Below are positions 59,436 through 64,000 of a stretch of 64,000 bases of DNA, one piece after another; within the stretch, counting starts at the first letter, position 1, and every line of letters starts with the position of its first letter. The notes beneath the pieces were generated by a model. The model saw only the letters and a list, made by a program, of their open reading frames with translations, was not told the DNA's origin and did no database searches. The stretch comes from ZC4RG30 sp046047615 (lineage in GTDB: Bacteria > Pseudomonadota > Gammaproteobacteria > Steroidobacterales > Steroidobacteraceae): contig JBJOHO010000089.1 of NCBI GenBank assembly GCA_046047615.1, positions 1-64,000 on the forward strand. Reading direction: 5' to 3'. The translations under genes were made by a program, and so were the position numbers.

Positions 59436-60512
59436 TCAGGCGGCGCCGGCAAGGTCCGGGAGGCCCTGTTGCAGCCCTCCCTCCAGCACGAAAGCCTCGA
59501 GTCCTGCTTCCTGAAGAATGAAGGAGCCGGTCAGGCTTGCAGTTTCGACGTCGCTGTAAAGCACGTGGCGGCGGTCCCGATCCAGACCTGCCAGACGCAT
59601 GCGCAGCAGTTGCAACGGGATATTGATCGCGCCCTCGATCGCCGCTGACCGGAAAACCAGTGGTGGACGCAGGTCGATCCACTGCCCGCCGTCCGCAACG
59701 ATCTGCCGTCCGGCGGCCAGGTCGACCCGCTGCACCAGCGGCTCGGCCAACAACTGCCGGAAATCCTCGCAGGCCAACCGCATCAGCACGCCATCTGTGA
59801 GCATACGGACCGTCGCGTTGCGCCGGCCGCCGGATATCAGTGCATCCTCGCCAAATCCCTGTCCCGGCCCGAGCGTCGCCAGACGGTAGAGCGTGTCCGA
59901 GACTTGGCCGGTGCGCAGCACTTCGCAACGCCCCGTGACGATCGTATAGAAGAAATCTCCGTCGCCTTCCTGACGGACCACCACTTCGCCGGCGCGGCAG
60001 TCACGTCGCTGCATGCGCTTGAAGATCGCCTGGATGTTCGCGGCCGGCACGCGCTGCAGCGCCGGGTTCTGCAGCAGCAGGGTCATCCAGTCATTGACGT
60101 CATCGGCCGACACGCTGAGGCGCTGTCTCAGTTCGGTGACCTCATACACGCCTGTCCGGTCCCAGGTCAGCATGACATCGAGCAGTTCGCGGTCGACGGA
60201 CAGGTATCTGACTTCCGTGAGGGCCACCGCGGAGCAAGGCTCAGTCTGGGTCGACCCCAACGGCAAGCGCCCCTGCGGCGTGTCGCTGTCGATCCGGCCC
60301 AACGACTGTTCCGCCCGGCGCAGTTCCACCGAGCCCGCCAGCAGCCAGAACACGCGCCGTGCCCGATCGGCCTCGCGCATCACCGCACGTCCGCGGTCCA
60401 CGCGCAGCACCGACAACTTGGCGGCCAGCGCAGTCAGGCTGTCACGCTTCATGTCGCACAACGGCTGGAACTGGCGCAGCAGGCTCGGACTCACGGACTT
60501 GGCGCTGGACAT
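59436..60512 (-). CDS. two cyclic-nucleotide-binding-type domains fused to a rhodanese-like domain
   Basis: A 358-residue cytosolic protein. Residues about 25-110 form a degenerate cNMP-type beta-roll (LSVLRVDRGRAVMREADRARRVFWLLAGSVEL). About 150-265 is a better one (RAGEVVVRQEGDGDFFYTIVTGRCEVL, then GPGQGFGEDALISGGRRNATVRML). About 270-358 is a rhodanese-like domain (WIDLRPPLVFRSAAIEGAINIPLQLLR). The rhodanese Cys is replaced by Ser320 (LYSDVETAS), so it is probably non-catalytic. I chose the start at 60512 behind AGGAG; a longer frame adds 52 residues. The ligand is unknown. It is convergent with pilZ. Confidence 0.82.
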   Translation of the reverse strand: MSSAKSVSPSLLRQFQPLCDMKRDSLTALAAKLSVLRVDRGRAVMREADRARRVFWLLAGSVELRRAEQSLGRIDSDTPQGRLPLGSTQTEPCSAVALTEVRYLSVDRELLDVMLTWDRTGVYEVTELRQRLSVSADDVNDWMTLLLQNPALQRVPAANIQAIFKRMQRRDCRAGEVVVRQEGDGDFFYTIVTGRCEVLRTGQVSDTLYRLATLGPGQGFGEDALISGGRRNATVRMLTDGVLMRLACEDFRQLLAEPLVQRVDLAAGRQIVADGGQWIDLRPPLVFRSAAIEGAINIPLQLLRMRLAGLDRDRRHVLYSDVETASLTGSFILQEAGLEAFVLEGGLQQGLPDLAGAA

Positions 60513-60591
60513 GCGGTGTGGATCTCCTACCTCAGGTCCACACGCTAGCACCGTGAACGGCTCCTCCATCGCGCGGAGTGGCGGTAATACG

Positions 60592-62661
60592 TCACAGTCC
60601 TGGCAGCGCCCCGGCATCCTGCTGCCAACCGGCGTCGGCGGCGAAGCGGGCACCGTGCCGCTCTTCAAGGCGCTTCAGGCGGGCGACGATGGCATCTGCA
60701 CCAAGTTCCCTCGCCCAGCACAGCGGGCCACCACGGAACGGGGCGAACCCGGTGCCAAACACCATGCCGGCGTCGACGAGATCGGCGTCAGCGACGATGC
60801 CTTCACGCAGCGCGGCGCGGCACTCATTGACGATCGCCAGGATCAGGCGGTCCTGCAGATCGGCAGGCACCACCCCAGAAGGCTTGCGCGATTTCATCGG
60901 CTTGCCGTCCTGCCAGCGGTAGTACCCCTCACCGCGCTTGCGGCCCAGTTTGCCTGCGGCGATCAGTGCCTCCAGACGCGGCGTGGGAGTGGCCGGCGCC
61001 GTACTGCGGCCTGCCGCCACGATCTTGCCGACGTGCTGGCACACGTCGAGGCCCACGACATCGGCCAGCTCGATCGGTCCCATCGGCATGCCGAAATCCG
61101 TGGCGACGCGGTCCACCAGCTCGGGCGCGGTGCCTTCCTCCACAGCCAGCAATGCTTCCTGCAGGTAGGGTGCGAGGATGCGGTTGACGAGGAAGCCCGG
61201 CGCGCTGCGACAGGGGAGCGGCAGCTTGTCGAGCTGCCGCGCCAGTCCCGCGGCTGCAGCCACCACTGCCGCCGAGGTGTGGGCGCCATGCACGATCTCC
61301 ACCAACGGCATCTGTGCCACCGGGTTGAAAAAGTGCAAACCCACCAGCCTGGAAGGATCGGTAAGCGCATCGGCGAGGGATTCGAGCGTCAGGCTGGAGG
61401 TATTGGTCGCCAGCACCGCGCCGGCCCTGAGCCTGGGCTCAACGGCCTGGTACAGCGCCCGCTTTGCGTCGCGGTCCTCGAAGATGGCTTCAATCACGAT
61501 GTCAGCCGTGGCCACCCCGTCGCCGGCCGGATCGGCCTGCAAGCGACCCAGCGCAGCCTGCCGCGCCGCCGGGTCGCGGATCCGCTTGCCGAACAGCGTT
61601 GCAGCACGCGCAAGGGCGGGCTCGATCTGCGCCATGGAGCGGTCTTGCAGCGTCACGTCCAGGCCTCGCAGTGCGCACCAGGCAGCGATGTCGCCCCCCA
61701 TGACACCGGCGCCCACCACATGCACACGCTGCATGCCCGCACCCCGACTGCCACCACGCCCGCCAAGAGACTTGAGACGGTCCTGAAGCTGGAAAACCCT
61801 CACGAGATGCCGTGCGGTGCCGCCGAGAAACAGCCCCGCCAAGGACTCGGCCTCCGCCTCGTAGGCCTGCGCACCGCCTTCGCCCTGCTGCCGCCAGAGG
61901 TCGATGAGCGCATACGGCGCAGGATAGTGGTCGCGCCGGACGCGCGCGCTCACCTGGCGTCGCAGCAGCGGATAGAGCAGGGGGCGGACCAGGGCCGAGG
62001 ACAACAGGCGCTCGCCCCATGGTGCGCGACGTGGCGGTGGGCGCCGGCGGATGAGATCCCGGGCTGCGGCCACGGCCGCAGCCATGTCGGGCACCAGGCG
62101 ATCGACCAGCCCGATCCGCAAGGCACGCTCCGCACGCAGTGTCTTGCCGGTGAGCATCATGTCCATCGCCGGGCGCACACCGACCACGCGGACCGACCTC
62201 ACGGAACCGCCGAAGCCGGGGTGGATACCCAGCAGCACTTCGGGCAGGCCCAGCCCCAATCGACCGTCGTCGATGCCGATGCGGTAGGTGCAGGCCAGAG
62301 CCAACTCCAGTCCACCGCCAAGGGCCAGCCCGTTGAGCAGCACGACACTCGGGCAACCCAGGCGCTCGATGCGCGAGAACAGTGCCTGACCGCGGCGGAT
62401 CATGACACCCGCCTCATCCACGTCACGCAACTGTGCAAACTCGTTGACATCAGCCCCGACGATGAACCCCTCGGGCTTGCCTGAGCGGATCACCAAGCCC
62501 TGGGCGGGGAGGGCACGCACCAACTCGTCCAGCACCTCCCCCAGCGCCTCGAGCACCGCCACACCCAAGGTGTTTGCGGATCGGCCGGGGATGTCCAGCG
62601 TCAGTGTCGCGATGCCGCCGGCATCGGTTTCAAGGGTCCAGGGACCTTTCTGGAGGGACAT
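60592..62661 (-). CDS. fatty-acid beta-oxidation multifunctional enzyme (FadJ/FadB-like)
   Basis: A 689-residue bifunctional enoyl-CoA hydratase / 3-hydroxyacyl-CoA dehydrogenase. The hydratase domain (1-190) has GLALGGGLELALACTYRI and RLGLPEVLLGIHPGFGGS, carrying both catalytic Glu residues. The dehydrogenase starts at about 310 with VHVVGAGVMGGDIAAWCALRG (NAD loop) and has the catalytic His in LHFFNPVAQMPLVEIV. I chose the start MSLQKGPWTLETDAGG at 62661. The linker between the domains is longer and more basic than in FadB. No thiolase gene is adjacent. It starts 5 bases after the EEP gene. Confidence 0.93.
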   Translation of the reverse strand: MSLQKGPWTLETDAGGIATLTLDIPGRSANTLGVAVLEALGEVLDELVRALPAQGLVIRSGKPEGFIVGADVNEFAQLRDVDEAGVMIRRGQALFSRIERLGCPSVVLLNGLALGGGLELALACTYRIGIDDGRLGLGLPEVLLGIHPGFGGSVRSVRVVGVRPAMDMMLTGKTLRAERALRIGLVDRLVPDMAAAVAAARDLIRRRPPPRRAPWGERLLSSALVRPLLYPLLRRQVSARVRRDHYPAPYALIDLWRQQGEGGAQAYEAEAESLAGLFLGGTARHLVRVFQLQDRLKSLGGRGGSRGAGMQRVHVVGAGVMGGDIAAWCALRGLDVTLQDRSMAQIEPALARAATLFGKRIRDPAARQAALGRLQADPAGDGVATADIVIEAIFEDRDAKRALYQAVEPRLRAGAVLATNTSSLTLESLADALTDPSRLVGLHFFNPVAQMPLVEIVHGAHTSAAVVAAAAGLARQLDKLPLPCRSAPGFLVNRILAPYLQEALLAVEEGTAPELVDRVATDFGMPMGPIELADVVGLDVCQHVGKIVAAGRSTAPATPTPRLEALIAAGKLGRKRGEGYYRWQDGKPMKSRKPSGVVPADLQDRLILAIVNECRAALREGIVADADLVDAGMVFGTGFAPFRGGPLCWARELGADAIVARLKRLEERHGARFAADAGWQQDAGALPGL

Positions 62662-62666
62662 GCCAT

Positions 62667-63410
62667 TCACTCCTTGCGCAGGACTTCGAAGTCGCACACC
62701 AATGGCCGGTGATCGGAATGTCGCACATCCGGCACGCGGAAGTCGCGGACCACGATGTCGTGGCTGACGAGGATGAAGTCCAACTCCGATGCCGGCCGGT
62801 CGGAGGGGAAAGTAGGCAGATGTGCGGTATTGGCGCTGTGCAAGCCCGCCGCCTGCTGGAACAGGTACAGCTCCTGCGTTCCCCAGAAGGCGTTGAAGTC
62901 CCCTGCGACGATCACCGGCTTGTGGGCTTTGCGGGCCAGTTCGTGGAGGTGTTTGAGCTGGTACTGGCGATGGCGGTAGCGCAGCGACAGATGGACGAGG
63001 AAGATGCAGACCTCGTCCAGTTCGAGTTCGATCACCAGCCGCTTGATGCCGGTCTCGAAGTAGTGGAAACGCTCACCGTGGACGCGGCGCGCAGCGAGGA
63101 ACGCGTTGCCCTGCTTGCGGACGATGGGCAACCTGCGGTTCAGCGCCCGTTCGCCATATTTGCATTCATAGAGGCTGTAATGCCCCAGCGCCGTGCCGAT
63201 GTGCTCCGCCTGGTTCACCATGCCGGTGCGGATCGACCCTGTATCCACCTCCAGCAGGCCTACGACATCCGGATCCTCGTGACGCAGGAAATCCGTGATG
63301 CCCTCAAGCGTCCGGCGCGGACTGCGCAGGTAGCCGGCGCCAGGCACCGGCAGATGGAAGGCCGGCCCGGAACCGGTTGCGTAGCGCATGTTGTAGACAA
63401 CCAGTCTCAC
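62667..63410 (-). CDS. endonuclease/exonuclease/phosphatase (EEP)-family protein
   Basis: A 247-residue EEP-fold metal-dependent hydrolase. Motifs in order are LVVYNMRYA at the N-terminus, VVGLLEVDTGS with the metal-binding Glu, LVHLSLRYRHRQYQL, VIVAGDFNAFWGTQEL, LDFILVSHDIVV and SDHRPLVCDFEV. It lacks a signal peptide and so is probably cytosolic; related proteins include sphingomyelinase-like and inositol-phosphatase members. It precedes the FadJ-like gene by 5 bases, likely co-transcribed, which suggests but does not show a link to lipid metabolism. Confidence 0.88.
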   Translation of the reverse strand: MRLVVYNMRYATGSGPAFHLPVPGAGYLRSPRRTLEGITDFLRHEDPDVVGLLEVDTGSIRTGMVNQAEHIGTALGHYSLYECKYGERALNRRLPIVRKQGNAFLAARRVHGERFHYFETGIKRLVIELELDEVCIFLVHLSLRYRHRQYQLKHLHELARKAHKPVIVAGDFNAFWGTQELYLFQQAAGLHSANTAHLPTFPSDRPASELDFILVSHDIVVRDFRVPDVRHSDHRPLVCDFEVLRKE

Positions 63411-63497
63411 ACAAGGGCCTCGTTCACAGTGTTGACGGCAGCTGCTCGGTCAGCCGCCCGGATCGCTCCACGGCTCCCGACACGCTAGCATCTCCAT

Positions 63498-63977
63498 ATG
63501 ACCATGCAAGGAACGATACCGGCGTCGGGACCGGACCCGATCAGACTGTTCATCAGCCACGTCTGGCATGAGGACCATGCCTACCTGCAAGTGCTGGAAC
63601 TGCTGGCCGAGGCGCGCAACCTGCGCTTCGAGAACCTGAGCAAGCCACAGCGCGAAAGCCGGGCGGCGATGCTCGATGGGGGCCGTGAGGAATTGCTGGA
63701 CCAGGTACGGCCGGCGGAACTGGTCATCGTGCTCGCGGCCCAGTACACCGAAGACCCTGTGATGGTGCTGGATATCGTCGAGCATGCGCGGGTGCGCCGC
63801 ATTCCTGTGCTGTTGCTTCCGGCACAGGGTCAGGCGGGCCGGCTGCCGCAGGCGCTCGCGCGACTGGCCACGCAGGTCGGTTCCTGGTCATCCCGGGAAC
63901 TCGCCGACAGCATCCGCCGCCTGGCGCGCGGCGAAAACCCGTCGCAATATGACGTGATCGAATTTACGTTGGACTGA
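63498..63977 (+). CDS. MTH538/ThsB-type TIR-like domain protein
   Basis: A 159-residue protein built on a flavodoxin-like fold. It starts RLFISHVWHEDHAYLQVLELLAEARNLRFENLSKP, the typical opening of the MTH538 TIR-like (DUF1863) family. ELVIVLAAQYTEDPVMVLDIVEHA is the central strand and helix, and RIPVLLLPAQGQAGRLPQALA the next strand. Relatives include ThsB of the Thoeris anti-phage system and stand-alone proteins of unknown role. The start is ATG at 63498 or 63504. The gene stands alone, divergent from the EEP gene; what follows lies outside the window except 23 bases. Confidence 0.7.
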   Translation: MTMQGTIPASGPDPIRLFISHVWHEDHAYLQVLELLAEARNLRFENLSKPQRESRAAMLDGGREELLDQVRPAELVIVLAAQYTEDPVMVLDIVEHARVRRIPVLLLPAQGQAGRLPQALARLATQVGSWSSRELADSIRRLARGENPSQYDVIEFTLD

Positions 63978-64000
63978 AAACGGACAGACCCGGGTCAACC

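Noticed and set aside
60013..62484. 823-codon open frame on the plus strand opposite the CNBD-rhodanese and FadJ-like genes
   Set aside because: A shadow of two real genes; His/Gln/Arg-rich with no recognisable domain.

Overview
The window is GC-rich chromosomal DNA from a gammaproteobacterium, most likely in or near the Xanthomonadales/Lysobacterales or Nevskiales/Steroidobacterales. Evidence for this placement: a fused aspartate kinase/diaminopimelate decarboxylase gene; a TrpR-like regulator heading the his operon; a SAM-I riboswitch in front of metX-metB; an Xps-like type II secretion operon ending in gspN; a rhombosortase; and a PA3496-family small protein. This is core metabolic DNA. 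I see no insertion sequence, phage, integron, CRISPR array, tRNA or rRNA.

Layout. 1-1017: tail of a TolC-type efflux protein and a small membrane protein. 1040-9451: glyoxylate and 2-oxo-acid metabolism (glcB-glcG, a benzoylformate-decarboxylase-like enzyme, a second ThDP enzyme), then a Tat-exported metallo-beta-lactamase-fold protein, a cytochrome b561-type protein and a cytochrome c'. 9620-10742: a BLUF blue-light receptor paired with folE. 10919-13324: lipocalin, MaoC-like hydratase, L,D-transpeptidase and a PA3496-family protein. 13345-15933: the LysC-LysA fusion. 15950-23342: complete histidine operon hisR(TrpR-like)-G-D-C-B-H-A-F-IE on the minus strand, with overlapping genes and a candidate operator. 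23429-25839: promoter, SAM-I riboswitch and metX-metB. 25855-32874: ilvC-leuA-ilvE-leuC-leuD-leuB-VOC on the minus strand behind an intrinsic terminator that looks like an attenuator. 33099-35782: M17 aminopeptidase and MFS transporter. 36113-41302: tonB-exbB-exbD-exbD, a terminator, then two paralogous TPR proteins and a strong terminator. 41381-44449: etfBA and an AlaA-type aminotransferase. 44456-49967: type II secretion gspG-H-I-J-K-L-M-N. 50029-59402: rhombosortase, fabD-fabG-acpP-fabF, pabB-pabC, mltG, tmk, holB, pilZ. 59436-63410: a double cyclic-nucleotide-binding/rhodanese protein, a FadJ-like beta-oxidation enzyme and an EEP-family phosphatase/nuclease. 63498-63977: a TIR-like protein.

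How the genes work together. Three amino-acid pathways (His, Met, Leu/Val/Ile) sit side by side, each with its own visible cis-regulatory device: a TrpR-family operator, a SAM riboswitch and a terminator-type attenuator. Lysine and folate/PABA steps are also present. The TonB complex energises outer-membrane transport. The type II pseudopilus genes lie beside a rhombosortase, whose family processes GlyGly-CTERM substrates that use this secretion route. The fatty-acid, PABA and replication genes form one long plus-strand run with translational overlaps.

The most interesting items are the BLUF-folE pair with all photochemical residues intact, hisF apparently starting at ATT, the paired HisR operator and SAM riboswitch, the duplicated-ExbD TonB operon next to two TPR paralogues, rhombosortase coupled to fabD, and the ilvC attenuator. 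None is a clearly new multi-gene system. All identifications come from reading motifs and were not checked by database searches.
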